IMG/VR virus record: IMGVR_UViG_3300030019_000130
Coordinates: 1-30,027 of that record
DNA length: 30,027 bases
Source of the DNA: a virus
Direction: 5' to 3' (one strand)
Under the pieces are notes generated by a model. The model made no database searches. It saw only the letters and a program-made list of their open reading frames with translations, and was not told the origin of the DNA. Shown here piece by piece: positions 14,722-23,056 of this stretch. The translations under genes were made by a program, and so were the position numbers. Each line of letters starts with the position of its first letter. Position 1 is the first letter of the stretch.

Positions 14722-17700
14722 TTGCGTGCCCCCAATCCTTTGTATTCTTCAGCAAGTGCCGAAGATTTTTTAAACTCCCAATAATTTATTTCCGCTTCTA
14801 TTTTGGTTGATTTCAATTCAGAAAGCCAATTTTCAAGCCCTACGATAAATGAATCATATCTACTTCCGTTATTTCCTGAAGAATTACTATCACCCGTATA
14901 TCCACCATCGGCAAAACCTGCAGGCAGCGGGTTTCGCTTGCTGCGTTGCTGCTTTACATTGTCTATTTTACGAACATAGGATGCTGTAACAGGATTACGC
15001 ATTTCTTGAGGTGCTACTACATATTCCTCTCTATGTACATCTCCTGCAACCTCTAATCTGTTACCATCACCAGTATAACCACCATCTGAAAATCCGGGGT
15101 TATTTACCACCACTTCACCGGATTTATTGCTTGAGCTACTCGATGAACTACTTGAAGAATCAACAGTCATCGATTTAATTTTATTACGTTCAGCTGCTGC
15201 AGCTGCTACTTGTGCTGCAGCTGTACCAACAAGTAATCCAGTCATTGCTACACCGGCCATGATATTAAATGGTGCCGGCAATTCCATTGCTGTAGACCAT
15301 GCATTCATTATACCGGTAGCAGTGGCAACGCCAATTTGTGCTACCTGAATACCAAACTGAGCATCGGCATATTTCTTTTGTACTTCGAGTTCGGCCACTG
15401 CCTGGTCGTGTTGCAGTTTTTCTTTCTTAGCTGCATAATCAGCATCGCTTTCGTTTAGTCCGGCAAGTCGTTTCTGGTAATCGGCTTGTACGGTTGCTGT
15501 TTCGGCACTTTGCAGGGCTGTAACAAAATTGGATCCAGCGGTAACAAGTGAACCAACCTGGTCCGTAAATTTTTTAGCTGCATTGAGTTTTAATTTCAGT
15601 TTTTCGTCCTGAAATTCTTGTTCGGAAAGTAGACCTTCGTCGTACTCTTTTTGTAATGCTGCTTTCTTTATTTCATACTCACCAAGTATAGAGCCTTTTG
15701 CATACTTAGTAGTTATTTTACTTTTTTCAGACTCAAATTTCTCATGCTGTTTAATCTTCTGATCATCAATTTGCGCTTGAGTATCGGCAACAGCTTTTTG
15801 ACTGGCCTGTAATGCTGCAATGTATTCGGGAGTTGCAGCCATTTCGAGTCCGGCCAGCAGATCGTTGAATTCTTGCTGTGCCTGCAATCGTGCATCAAGC
15901 CCTTCCGAATTTATACGATCAACTTCATCATCGTACTGTTTTTTGTTTAGTTTTCCATTGGCAAATTCCGATTTTGCATATTGAAGTTTAGCATTGGTAG
16001 TAGCTTCAATTGTTTTTAATTGAGCCGTATTTGAACGATTTAGAGAATCTAGAACGGCTTTATCAACTGCACTTTCAATATCTTCGCGTTTCTTTTCACT
16101 CTGCACTACAATATCAGTCAATATAGCTTGATGCTCTTTGTAAATTATTTCGTATGCTTTTAGTTTTTCACCTTTCAATCCACTATTTTCGGGTGATTTA
16201 TCCGATGAAATTCCGGTATCTTTTTTCAACCGGGCATAACGGGCATTTTCGGCATCAATGGTAATTTTTTGCACATTAGAGATATATAATTCTTCCAATC
16301 GCAATTTTTCGTCCAGCTGCTCTTTCGTCAGATTTACCAATTCTTTTCCAAATAAATCAGCAGTTTTTAGACGAACGTTATTATCTTGTTCCTCTGCTTT
16401 GAGTTGTTTTGATGCATCTTCGAAAATACGTTGACGAGCTGCCAATTGATCATCCAATATCTTTTTAGCTGCTTTTGAAGCATCTTCTAGTTTCTTTCTA
16501 AGCTTTTCCTGTTTTTTTATTTCATCGTCGGTAAGTTCCTTTTCTAATTTATTATTAGTTCTGATTACTCTTTGTAGTTCCTGCTTTGCTTCACCTTGTA
16601 CGCGAATAGAAGTCACTTGTTTTTCAACTAACCTATCAATTTCATCGCCTACCGTTTTGTTATATTTATGGAAGAATGCAGCCATATTTTTTACTGAGTT
16701 TCCTGTTTTAGCTTCGAGCGCATCCAGTTGTTTTGATGCATTTGCACCAGCTACAGCATTTGTTCCACCAAATGAACCTCCTGTAGATCCGGATGTATTC
16801 ATTATACCTTCTAGATCCGCTTTATGTTTCAAATAAGATTTAGTAGATGCCATTAAAGCCTGAAAATCTTTCTTATTATAATTTTCCATGAAAGTTTCAT
16901 ATTCACCTTTGCTCATTCCGGTTAAAGATGATATTTTTTTCATTTGATTTTTATAGTCTTTATCGGCAATATCTTGCTTTAATTTAGCCTCATCTTCAGT
17001 CATTTTTACAATTTCCTTACCAGCTTCCAACCGTTTTTTTGTATCTGCGTTCACATTTCGTTGTTGTTCCAATAAATCTTGTTTTTTATTGAAATTCTTA
17101 GCTTCCTCTACCGTTAAAGCCTGTTGTTCCTTTTTAATTTCACCAAGTGTAAGTTTATATTCACGCCCGGCATTGAATGCTTCAATCATTCCTCTGAATG
17201 AAAAATCACCACTTGCAAGTGATTTCAATAGATAATCCCATGAATTAGTGAAACCTTCAATATCAGCTTTAAATTCTTTTGAAGTAGCACGTGTACTCAT
17301 CATCACTTCACCAACAAAAGCAAGTGCACCAGCTACTAATCCAATCACAGCTGCATATTTTCCCAAAGCAGGAATCATACCCATTACATCTCCACTTTTA
17401 GCAGCTGAAAGGAAACTACTAAAACTGGCAGCTCCTTTATTCAAAGTATTACTGACATCATCCGTTTTACTTTTTAGGTTTACTTTTGCCTGAGCAACTG
17501 CATTAATTTCTTTTTCTAGTTTTGCGTATTCTTCAGGGTGAAGTACTTTAGAAGTATTATCAAGTTGCTTCTGTAAATCTTTCTCAGTTTTCATAAGCTG
17601 TGTTTTGGTCATATTAGCATAACCCAGCGTTTTTTCATGCTCCTTAATCTTTAGCGTATTATAAGCTATAGATTTTGAGTTTTCTTTGTACGAAGCATCA

Positions 17701-17888
17701 AGGTTTTTCCATGCTTCACTGTTTTTTCTACCTTGAGCTACTAAATCATTCATGTCTTTAAGCAATGATTTATTCGATGCAGTCAATTCTTTATTAGCAA
17801 GTGTTACCTTGTGAATTTCTTGCTGTGTTTTTGAAGCATCCAGCGAAAGGATCCATTTTATTTCGTCATCTTTTAATTTTCCAGCCAT
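14718..17888 (-). CDS. tail tape measure protein
   Basis: A 1056-residue protein and the longest gene in the window. Long Lys/Glu/Gln-rich coiled coils cover about 20-150 and 230-830. Hydrophobic segments occur at about 176-197 (LGKYAAVIGLVAGALAFVG) and about 846-903 (Ala/Gly-rich), the usual membrane-active parts of tape measures. A run of ten serines lies near 913. The C-terminal tail carries DGGYTGD twice and a VHREEYVV motif, found at the ends of many tape measure proteins. It sets tail length and forms the channel for DNA entry. ATGA overlap with the next tail gene. Confidence 0.92.
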   Translation of the reverse strand: MAGKLKDDEIKWILSLDASKTQQEIHKVTLANKELTASNKSLLKDMNDLVAQGRKNSEAWKNLDASYKENSKSIAYNTLKIKEHEKTLGYANMTKTQLMKTEKDLQKQLDNTSKVLHPEEYAKLEKEINAVAQAKVNLKSKTDDVSNTLNKGAASFSSFLSAAKSGDVMGMIPALGKYAAVIGLVAGALAFVGEVMMSTRATSKEFKADIEGFTNSWDYLLKSLASGDFSFRGMIEAFNAGREYKLTLGEIKKEQQALTVEEAKNFNKKQDLLEQQRNVNADTKKRLEAGKEIVKMTEDEAKLKQDIADKDYKNQMKKISSLTGMSKGEYETFMENYNKKDFQALMASTKSYLKHKADLEGIMNTSGSTGGSFGGTNAVAGANASKQLDALEAKTGNSVKNMAAFFHKYNKTVGDEIDRLVEKQVTSIRVQGEAKQELQRVIRTNNKLEKELTDDEIKKQEKLRKKLEDASKAAKKILDDQLAARQRIFEDASKQLKAEEQDNNVRLKTADLFGKELVNLTKEQLDEKLRLEELYISNVQKITIDAENARYARLKKDTGISSDKSPENSGLKGEKLKAYEIIYKEHQAILTDIVVQSEKKREDIESAVDKAVLDSLNRSNTAQLKTIEATTNAKLQYAKSEFANGKLNKKQYDDEVDRINSEGLDARLQAQQEFNDLLAGLEMAATPEYIAALQASQKAVADTQAQIDDQKIKQHEKFESEKSKITTKYAKGSILGEYEIKKAALQKEYDEGLLSEQEFQDEKLKLKLNAAKKFTDQVGSLVTAGSNFVTALQSAETATVQADYQKRLAGLNESDADYAAKKEKLQHDQAVAELEVQKKYADAQFGIQVAQIGVATATGIMNAWSTAMELPAPFNIMAGVAMTGLLVGTAAAQVAAAAAERNKIKSMTVDSSSSSSSSSSNKSGEVVVNNPGFSDGGYTGDGNRLEVAGDVHREEYVVAPQEMRNPVTASYVRKIDNVKQQRSKRNPLPAGFADGGYTGDSNSSGNNGSRYDSFIVGLENWLSELKSTKIEAEINYWEFKKSSALAEEYKGLGARK

Positions 17889-17914
17889 GGCGGTAGTATT
17901 GTATTGTGGTTATA

Positions 17915-17942
17915 GTAGAGACGCACAGCGGTACGTCTCTAC
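17915..17942. repeat. 28-bp palindromic repeat, copy 1
   Basis: GTAGAGACG (17915-17923) pairs with CGTCTCTAC (17934-17942), with two further pairs around an AGCG loop and one mismatch. It lies 27 bases upstream of the tape measure ATG. A related element is at 23057-23084. Confidence 0.7.
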
Positions 17943-17949
17943 AGAGGTG

Positions 17950-18351
17950 CTACATTTCAAATTTTATTTCTAATTGTTGTCCGGCATCTTCCAGTTGTTT
18001 GCGTATAATGGCGCGTATTTCGTCGGTCATACCGTAGCGAAGTGCAGGTAATGTTTCGCCGTACAGAACGCCCCAAACGGCACGGTTATACAGGTGAAGT
18101 TTACCGCGTAATACCCAATTATTTCTAATATCATTAAAGCGTAGGTATTTTAATATGCGAACAGAAACGCTGAACTTTTGGCTTGCGCCTGTGATACCAA
18201 AACTTCGTTCGTTCAGTTTTGCGAACAGCGTACCGGTACGTTCTTTCATTACCTGGTGCGCCACATCGCTTTGGATATCGAATATTTTATTCACTCCCTT
18301 TCGGAGCGTATCCGTAGCAAACTTGTCTTTGATTATTTCGTCCGATATCAT
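17950..18351 (-). CDS. pre-tape-measure tail morphogenesis protein (hypothetical)
   Basis: A 133-residue basic protein (MISDEIIKDKFATDTLRKGV), helical at the ends with a beta-rich middle (QKFSVSVRILKYLRF) and an amphipathic C-terminal helix (IRAIIRKQLEDAGQQLEIKF). Its place immediately before the tape measure and after a late promoter suggests a tail assembly or tail-completion role; size and charge would also allow an HK97-gp10-like protein. No specific family recognised. First gene of the unit driven by late promoter B. Confidence 0.6.
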   Translation of the reverse strand: MISDEIIKDKFATDTLRKGVNKIFDIQSDVAHQVMKERTGTLFAKLNERSFGITGASQKFSVSVRILKYLRFNDIRNNWVLRGKLHLYNRAVWGVLYGETLPALRYGMTDEIRAIIRKQLEDAGQQLEIKFEM

Positions 18352-18375
18352 ACGCGGTTATTCTTTTGTTCAATG

Positions 18376-18410
18376 TAAAGATATGGCGGGACGGTTAGCG
18401 TATAAAGGAC
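18376..18410 (-). promoter_or_regulatory. late promoter B (GTCCTTTA-N19-TATCTTTA)
   Basis: On the - strand GTCCTTTA (18410-18403), 19 bases, then TATCTTTA (18383-18376; last base A instead of G). The predicted start is about 21 bases upstream of ATG 18351. It lies downstream of a strong terminator, so the tape measure unit would depend on it. Confidence 0.72.
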
Positions 18411-18456
18411 AGAATTAGTTGATAGTGGAGAGTTGACAGTTGAAAATGTGGAGATG

Positions 18457-18493
18457 AAAAAAGCCCCTGACATGATTTGTCAGGGGCTTTTTT
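18457..18493. terminator. strong bidirectional intrinsic terminator
   Basis: A 16-bp perfect stem: AAAAAAGCCCCTGACA (18457-18472) with TGTCAGGGGCTTTTTT (18478-18493) around TGATT. It ends the 18515-18925 gene and separates it from late promoter B. Confidence 0.93.
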
Positions 18494-18514
18494 ATGAATA
18501 ATCAACTTATAGGT

Positions 18515-18925
18515 TTAGTTTTCTCCTATTCCAAAGTTTTTGCGAATAACGTCATTGATTACGCGTTTACGTTCCTCAGTATTCATGCTTTTATATGCAT
18601 CTTTTTTACCGTCTATAGCATTACTTCTTAGTACAGCAGTCATTTCGGCTTCTCCACTTGCTATACCATCGTTGTAGCTTTGCATTTCGGGTGAATTGGG
18701 ATTAGCAATAGCTTCAGCAGTTTCTTCGAGTAGATAAGGTGGTATATGTCCGCGAAGAATTCTAATGGCCTGCATTGGATCTAATCCATGTCTACCACAT
18801 TCGAAAAGGATATCCAATGATGATTTATTGGTGGTATCAAATGGATTTTCTTTTTCTTTTGTTGATTTCACAGCTGCTGCTACTGATTCATCAATGGCAG
18901 CTTGCAATTCTTCGTCTATTTTCAT
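18515..18925 (-). CDS. moron-like hypothetical protein
   Basis: A 136-residue acidic, helical protein with no membrane or enzyme motif visible. The middle segment (HGLDPMQAIRILRGHIPPYL, then AIANPNSPEMQSYNDGI) is distinctive but matches nothing I can name. It has its own consensus Bacteroidota promoter (18954-18984) and a perfect terminator immediately after it, the promoter-ORF-terminator layout of a moron expressed in the lysogen. Alternatively it is a small virion or assembly protein, since it lies in the morphogenesis region. The autonomous signals favour the first reading. Confidence 0.6.
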   Translation of the reverse strand: MKIDEELQAAIDESVAAAVKSTKEKENPFDTTNKSSLDILFECGRHGLDPMQAIRILRGHIPPYLLEETAEAIANPNSPEMQSYNDGIASGEAEMTAVLRSNAIDGKKDAYKSMNTEERKRVINDVIRKNFGIGEN

Positions 18926-18953
18926 AATAACAGTATGTTTTTATAATACTTTG

Positions 18954-18984
18954 CAAATCTATCACTTATTTAATTTATTTCAAA
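18954..18984 (-). promoter_or_regulatory. consensus Bacteroidota promoter (TTTG-N19-TAGATTTG)
   Basis: On the - strand TTTG (18984-18981), 19 bases, then TAGATTTG (18961-18954), a full match to the primary-sigma consensus. It would start transcription about 25 bases upstream of ATG 18925. Unlike the late promoters it lacks the GTCC extension. Confidence 0.75.
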
Positions 18985-19002
18985 CGACAATTATATTTTT
19001 AA

Positions 19003-19494
19003 TTATTCCATTTTCAGAACTTTAAGTTCATCATCCATATAAAAAACATAAGATTTAATTTCTATATTACCATCTTTTTGTGCAGATCTAAATTTATGAT
19101 AAATTACATATCCATCAGTAATTTCTTTATAATTTTTAGATGCTTTATCGTAAATTGGTTTGTATTCATTTACCTTATTATTGTAAAATTTTAAGCTGTC
19201 ATCTATTTGTCCAGGTATAAATAGTTTTTCTGGATCACCTTGCTCTTTTAAATACTCCCATGATTGTTTACTACGTTTATATTCAAAATATTTATCACTA
19301 ATCGGTTTTCCAATTTTGGAGTCATCAAATCTAATTGTATTAGGAATCAATTTTCCAAATTCAACAGGGTCATAGCTTTTAAAATCATCTAAATTATTTT
19401 TAAGATACTCTTTTACCGCTTTTTCAGCTGTATTTTGTCTTGTACAAGAATATAAGCTTAAAAGAATAATCGCCAAAACAATAACTTTTTTCAT
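19003..19494 (-). CDS. putative surface lipoprotein (moron candidate)
   Basis: A 163-residue protein with a typical lipoprotein signal (MKKVIVLAIILLSLYSC, Cys17 as lipidation site) and a soluble Lys/Asp-rich domain (EKAVKEYLKNNLDDFKSYDP). Such short lipoproteins occur widely in Bacteroidota; the exact family is unknown to me. The region is AT-richer than the flanking morphogenesis genes and is insulated by a terminator upstream (19552-19591) and another beyond the next gene (18457-18493). A lysogenic conversion or superinfection-exclusion lipoprotein is a reasonable hypothesis. Confidence 0.65.
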   Translation of the reverse strand: MKKVIVLAIILLSLYSCTRQNTAEKAVKEYLKNNLDDFKSYDPVEFGKLIPNTIRFDDSKIGKPISDKYFEYKRSKQSWEYLKEQGDPEKLFIPGQIDDSLKFYNNKVNEYKPIYDKASKNYKEITDGYVIYHKFRSAQKDGNIEIKSYVFYMDDELKVLKME

Positions 19495-19527
19495 ACTTGA
19501 TAATTTTTGATTGATTAATAATGACTG

Positions 19528-19535
19528 TAAAGATA
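19528..19535 (-). promoter_or_regulatory. candidate -7 box of the lipoprotein gene
   Basis: TATCTTTA on the - strand, about 33 bases before ATG 19494; the expected upstream box position holds only a T run that overlaps the preceding terminator. Weak. Confidence 0.35.
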
Positions 19536-19551
19536 TATATTTTTAAGGAAT

Positions 19552-19591
19552 AATAAAAAAAACGCCCGAACTTCACAGCCCGAGACGTTTT
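19552..19591 (-). terminator. terminator after the sufE-like gene
   Basis: On the - strand the RNA pairs AAAACGUCU with GGGCGUUUU (four A-U pairs, then C-G, G-C and wobbles), followed by an eight-T run. It ends the portal-to-SufE unit, whose last gene stops at 19619. The 17-base inner sequence is nearly the same as in the 7769-7805 terminator. Confidence 0.75.
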
Positions 19592-19618
19592 ACCTTACTA
19601 TTAACCAATAAATAAAAA

Positions 19619-20008
19619 CTATGACAGTCGAAGTATCATTTGCTCCAGCGCTCCGGCGCGTGCCGGTGTGAGGTGTGCGAGTAGTTTGGTTTCGGTATGG
19701 AAGTTGATAACGGCCTGCTGTATTTCGGTGCGTGTAGCGCCTTGAAACAGCTCTTTTACTACGGTTATTATTCCACTGGGTATTGCTGCATTGCTTTGTC
19801 CGTAGATATGTGCTACGTCGTTAAGGTACGTACAGCAGAAATAGGTTTGGCTTGTGCAACCTTGTATTTTATTTTCAGGTACCACCATGTGTTCCGGCAT
19901 GGCTTGTAGTTCGTCCGATAAATGGATCAGGTAATCGAACTTATCGTTCCATTCGCCCAGGTCATTGAATAGGGAAATGAATTCTTGTTGTTTGTCGGCT
20001 AGGGTCAT
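19619..20008 (-). CDS. sufE: SufE-family sulfur-acceptor protein in the late operon
   Basis: A 129-residue protein with the full SufE pattern: an N-terminal helix (EFISLFNDLGEWNDKFDYLI), AMPEHMVVPENKIQGCTSQ with the active-site cysteine at position 51, SNAAIPSGIITVVKELFQG, and the C-terminal HLTPARAGALEQMILRL. SufE accepts persulfide sulfur from the desulfurase SufS and passes it to the SufBCD scaffold for Fe-S cluster assembly in the cytoplasm. The length matches free-standing SufE. Its ATG shares a base with the stop of the upstream gene (TAATG), so it is translated as part of the morphogenesis unit. Two further cysteines (58, 59) follow the active site. Confidence 0.9.
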   Translation of the reverse strand: MTLADKQQEFISLFNDLGEWNDKFDYLIHLSDELQAMPEHMVVPENKIQGCTSQTYFCCTYLNDVAHIYGQSNAAIPSGIITVVKELFQGATRTEIQQAVINFHTETKLLAHLTPARAGALEQMILRLS

Positions 20009-20565
20009 TACAGTACATTTTTTTCATCGTTAAACAATGCAGTCCATCCGCTTCGGTCGTTGAATGTAACAGGATCTACCGGATAAATATCAGCCGGGAA
20101 AGTAATCAGTTTCATCAGTCCACATGCTTCGAGTTCTTCCTGATCAGCGCGCATCTTCATCAATATGCCGTTGAGCACATTGTTGCATTCGTTCATTAGC
20201 AGGGCTTCGTTCAGGTTATCGTTGTTAGCAACGTTGTATTCGCGGGCAACGGTAATTCCTATTTTTTCAGTCACTCCACCGGTAGTAGTAGGGTTAAACG
20301 AAAACTGGCCGTACTCCACAAAAAGTACTATTCCTTTGGAATTTTTCACCGTGTCTTTTACAAATTTATCGTTGGAGCTAACGATAAATGTACCAATCTC
20401 CGGAACTATGTCCGTATCAGGTTGCGCCATTATTTCGGCTGCTATTTCGGAGTAACCGGAATTGCGGGTTTGATCCGGTAATGCGAATAGGTCCTGCAAA
20501 ACAGACTTAGGAACGAATTTGGAGTAATAGCGATAAATGCTAATGATATAGTCCTGATTAGTCAT
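20008..20565 (-). CDS. hypothetical morphogenesis protein (head-tail region)
   Basis: A 185-residue protein (MTNQDYIISIYRYYSKFVPK). The middle has paired strands (GIVLFVEYGQFSF, EKIGITVAREYNV) and the end DIYPVDPVTFNDRSGWTALF. Position between connector genes and tape measure, with its start overlapping the upstream stop by eight bases and its stop overlapping the sufE start by one, indicates a co-translated morphogenesis protein. A tail-terminator or tail-completion role is possible from position and fold style; no family is certain. Confidence 0.6.
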   Translation of the reverse strand: MTNQDYIISIYRYYSKFVPKSVLQDLFALPDQTRNSGYSEIAAEIMAQPDTDIVPEIGTFIVSSNDKFVKDTVKNSKGIVLFVEYGQFSFNPTTTGGVTEKIGITVAREYNVANNDNLNEALLMNECNNVLNGILMKMRADQEELEACGLMKLITFPADIYPVDPVTFNDRSGWTALFNDEKNVL

Positions 20566-21481
20566 TAGATAGGCGATTTATGTTTTTAATACTTAATCCG
20601 GTGCGTTTAGCCAGTTCATCTTTCGTGATACCTGAACCTAGCGCGTTGTTTACAGAGTCTTTAAGGGCTTTTACCTGCGCGTCGTAAAACTCGATCACAT
20701 TTTTATCCTGAACAAACGAATACCCTTCTTTTTCGAGGAAAAGCAATGTTTCACTCATGCCCAGGTTTATTTTACTTTCGTCGGGTTCTTCGCCTTCAGC
20801 GCGATCGTACAAAACACTGTATACCGGATGTTCACGGAAGAACTTCACGATACCGGTAAACCAAAACATCACACCGAACGGAATCTCTGCAGGCAGACGC
20901 AGAATAGCGCGGGTATTGAAACCGTACAACGTTTCCATTATTTTACGCAAGCAAATAATTCGCACATAGTCTTTATCGGTTTGATTGTATGCCTGCAGTA
21001 AGTCCATGCAGTCGACGTACTGTTTAGCCGTTATATTCGTCTCTACAGTAACATCACGGTTGAAATAAACCGGTGCACTGCTATCGAAAGGATTGCGTTT
21101 AAAATCGTACTTAGGCACGATCTTATTATCCTGAAGCGTAAAAGCAAAAGTGATATGTTCAGCCAACTGAATCAGATTAAACTCGATAATTTCCTGCGTA
21201 TCGGCACGGTGCTGAAGAATTTCTTTCGCTTTTTTCTTTTTGAATAGCATTAGCCATAATAAGCTAATAAACCACTTTGTCCGAAACCAGAACCCGCTTG
21301 ACTTAGCCGATTTATACCCGGTAATTTTTATCAGCATATTCAACTGAAATTGGAATGGGGTTATTTCGAGCGATAGCAGTCGCGCCAATTCGTGAAATGC
21401 AAATACAACCTGGTCGCCTTTCAAATCTTCCCAGCATTCGGGAAGGTTGATAGTGGTACGTTTAAGTTTGATGGTTTTCAT
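20558..21481 (-). CDS. hypothetical phage morphogenesis protein
   Basis: A 307-residue mostly helical protein. It opens MKTIKLKRTTINLPECWEDL, continues with a Trp/Phe-rich helix (SSGFWFRTKWFISLLWLMLF, about 60-80) that could be membrane-associated or buried, and ends with ITKDELAKRTGLSIKNINRL, which looks like a small helix-turn-helix. It overlaps its neighbours at both ends (ATGA upstream, eight bases downstream). The place between connector and tail genes suggests a tail assembly factor, but I recognise no family. Confidence 0.6.
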   Translation of the reverse strand: MKTIKLKRTTINLPECWEDLKGDQVVFAFHELARLLSLEITPFQFQLNMLIKITGYKSAKSSGFWFRTKWFISLLWLMLFKKKKAKEILQHRADTQEIIEFNLIQLAEHITFAFTLQDNKIVPKYDFKRNPFDSSAPVYFNRDVTVETNITAKQYVDCMDLLQAYNQTDKDYVRIICLRKIMETLYGFNTRAILRLPAEIPFGVMFWFTGIVKFFREHPVYSVLYDRAEGEEPDESKINLGMSETLLFLEKEGYSFVQDKNVIEFYDAQVKALKDSVNNALGSGITKDELAKRTGLSIKNINRLSND

Positions 21482-22029
21482 TGCTGTGTATTTTCAAAAA
21501 TGAATGGACGACAGACTCCGGTGGAAAAATGCTCTGCAGCTTTTAAAGCTCTAAGTACTATTTTTTCGGGAGAAACCTCATTCACATCAGTTGAATACAT
21601 TGCTCCTAATGCATATTCAACACCACATCCTACAGATGCAAAACCGTCGATATTTTCACCCACTTGAAAATCTTCATCAATCTGAAAAAGTCTGTTTTTA
21701 TAGGCAACAAGAAAAGTTCCACCTTTTTCATCACCATCTTTCTGTTTTTGAATATATCCACCATCAGTAAAGCATTTACGAACTTCATTGATAAAATCAG
21801 TACACATATACTCATAAATATCTTTGTCATTTATCACCGGTGGTTTGAATGAAAATCGAAGCAATTGAATCATTCTAAACGAAGAAGTACATCCAATAAC
21901 AAAATCACCATTTTTGAAAAGTTTTGTGTCTTTACGCGCCATAATAAGTGATCCTGCTACCCCTGCAGAATCAGCACCCATAATTACTACATCATTTTCT
22001 TTGTCCAAAAATCCTACAATACATGTCAT
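21478..22029 (-). CDS. HslV/proteasome-like Ntn hydrolase
   Basis: A 183-residue protein beginning M-TCIVGFLDKENDVVIMGADSAGVAG. Thr2 becomes the N-terminal nucleophile after removal of Met, and the strand-turn-GADS pattern is that of proteasome beta/HslV-type Ntn hydrolases. FVIGCTSSFRMIQLL (about 43-57), GGTFLVAYKNRLFQIDEDFQ (about 103-122), VGCGVEYALGAMYST and VLRALKAAEHFSTG match the later strands and helices of that fold. I recall a phage/bacterial family of this type. Sitting between connector and tail genes, it might process head proteins or remove assembly factors. Activity and oligomeric state are inferred. Confidence 0.78.
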   Translation of the reverse strand: MTCIVGFLDKENDVVIMGADSAGVAGSLIMARKDTKLFKNGDFVIGCTSSFRMIQLLRFSFKPPVINDKDIYEYMCTDFINEVRKCFTDGGYIQKQKDGDEKGGTFLVAYKNRLFQIDEDFQVGENIDGFASVGCGVEYALGAMYSTDVNEVSPEKIVLRALKAAEHFSTGVCRPFIFENTQQ

Positions 22030-22059
22030 AATAGTTTGTTTTATTGGTTAGTTTATAGT

Positions 22060-23040
22060 TTAATATCCAAACGAATCACTCTCGCACACACCCCGTAATT
22101 TGTACACTTGTGTGGATGCTCTCCCGGAATTTGCTTCAGTGGCTTTGTTGGCAATGTCTGTATCCAATGCACGCCAGTACGCATCGGCTTTGGCTTGATA
22201 TCTTGTACTTACTTTTTCACGTATATAGTTATCAGATTGCGATGCATGATCCTTACTCAACTCATTGTTTATATCCCTACGGATTGGTTCTGGCAAATTA
22301 TAGTAAGAAAGTACTATACAGGCGCGGGCAATGACTTCGTAGCATACGGCGCGTGCAATTTCGGGCGTTTTTTCTTTTTGGTTACGACTGGCAACGCATT
22401 CGGTCCATACTTCGCGGATCAGTCCGGCAGCATTGAGCATGAAATATTCGTCTGAGACTCCTATCCACTTTTTGAAATCGGCAACTTTTACCGGTATTTC
22501 GTTGAGTTCTTTGCGTTGGTCGGAATCTTTCCATTCGGAAAATTTAGCGGCATTATCGTTCATCAATTTAATCAACCGATTCATCCAATACCAACCGTCA
22601 TTGATCAATTCATTATCCAAATTTTCTTTCTGATACTTGTACAATGGTATTTCATCATCGTTCTTTTTTTGAGTTAACCCATCGTTCCCTATACGAGCAA
22701 TAATGAAAATAGTATGTTTATAAACTGCAAAATTGATAACTGCAAACTGCAAATAGTCTTTTGCCAACGCGTTTAATTCCACTTCCAAATTTTCTACTAC
22801 TGCAGGAACTTCCGCCGTATCACCATCGGCTGGTATAGCTGGTATAGCTTCCGTTTTGGCAGCTGTACCGTCGCATAGTTTGTCGTATAGCGATTGTCCA
22901 ATCAAATCGGCGATATCGGCACCGGCTTTTGTCATCGGGCTTTCGAGGTTGTCATAACTGAGTGTGACGTTGGCACCCGAAAGTTTCGGTTTCATCTCAG
23001 TCGCAAAATTGGCGCGGGTGAATGGTATTTTTAGTGGCAT
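22060..23040 (-). CDS. head-tail connector-like protein (DUF6712-like)
   Basis: A 326-residue, mainly helical protein starting MPLKIPFTRANFATEMKPKL, with AGADIADLIGQSLYDKL (about 39-55), a long helical region, and DNYIREKVSTRYQAKADAYW near the end. The sequence style resembles DUF6712, a family located just after the portal in Bacteroides phages (from memory). Adaptor/head-completion proteins commonly follow the portal gene, so a connector role is likely. There is an internal low-complexity insert (AIPAIPADGDTAEVPAVVEN, about 65-84). A palindromic repeat lies in the short gap before its start. Confidence 0.65.
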   Translation of the reverse strand: MPLKIPFTRANFATEMKPKLSGANVTLSYDNLESPMTKAGADIADLIGQSLYDKLCDGTAAKTEAIPAIPADGDTAEVPAVVENLEVELNALAKDYLQFAVINFAVYKHTIFIIARIGNDGLTQKKNDDEIPLYKYQKENLDNELINDGWYWMNRLIKLMNDNAAKFSEWKDSDQRKELNEIPVKVADFKKWIGVSDEYFMLNAAGLIREVWTECVASRNQKEKTPEIARAVCYEVIARACIVLSYYNLPEPIRRDINNELSKDHASQSDNYIREKVSTRYQAKADAYWRALDTDIANKATEANSGRASTQVYKLRGVCESDSFGY

Positions 23041-23056
23041 AGTCGTATGTTTTTAT

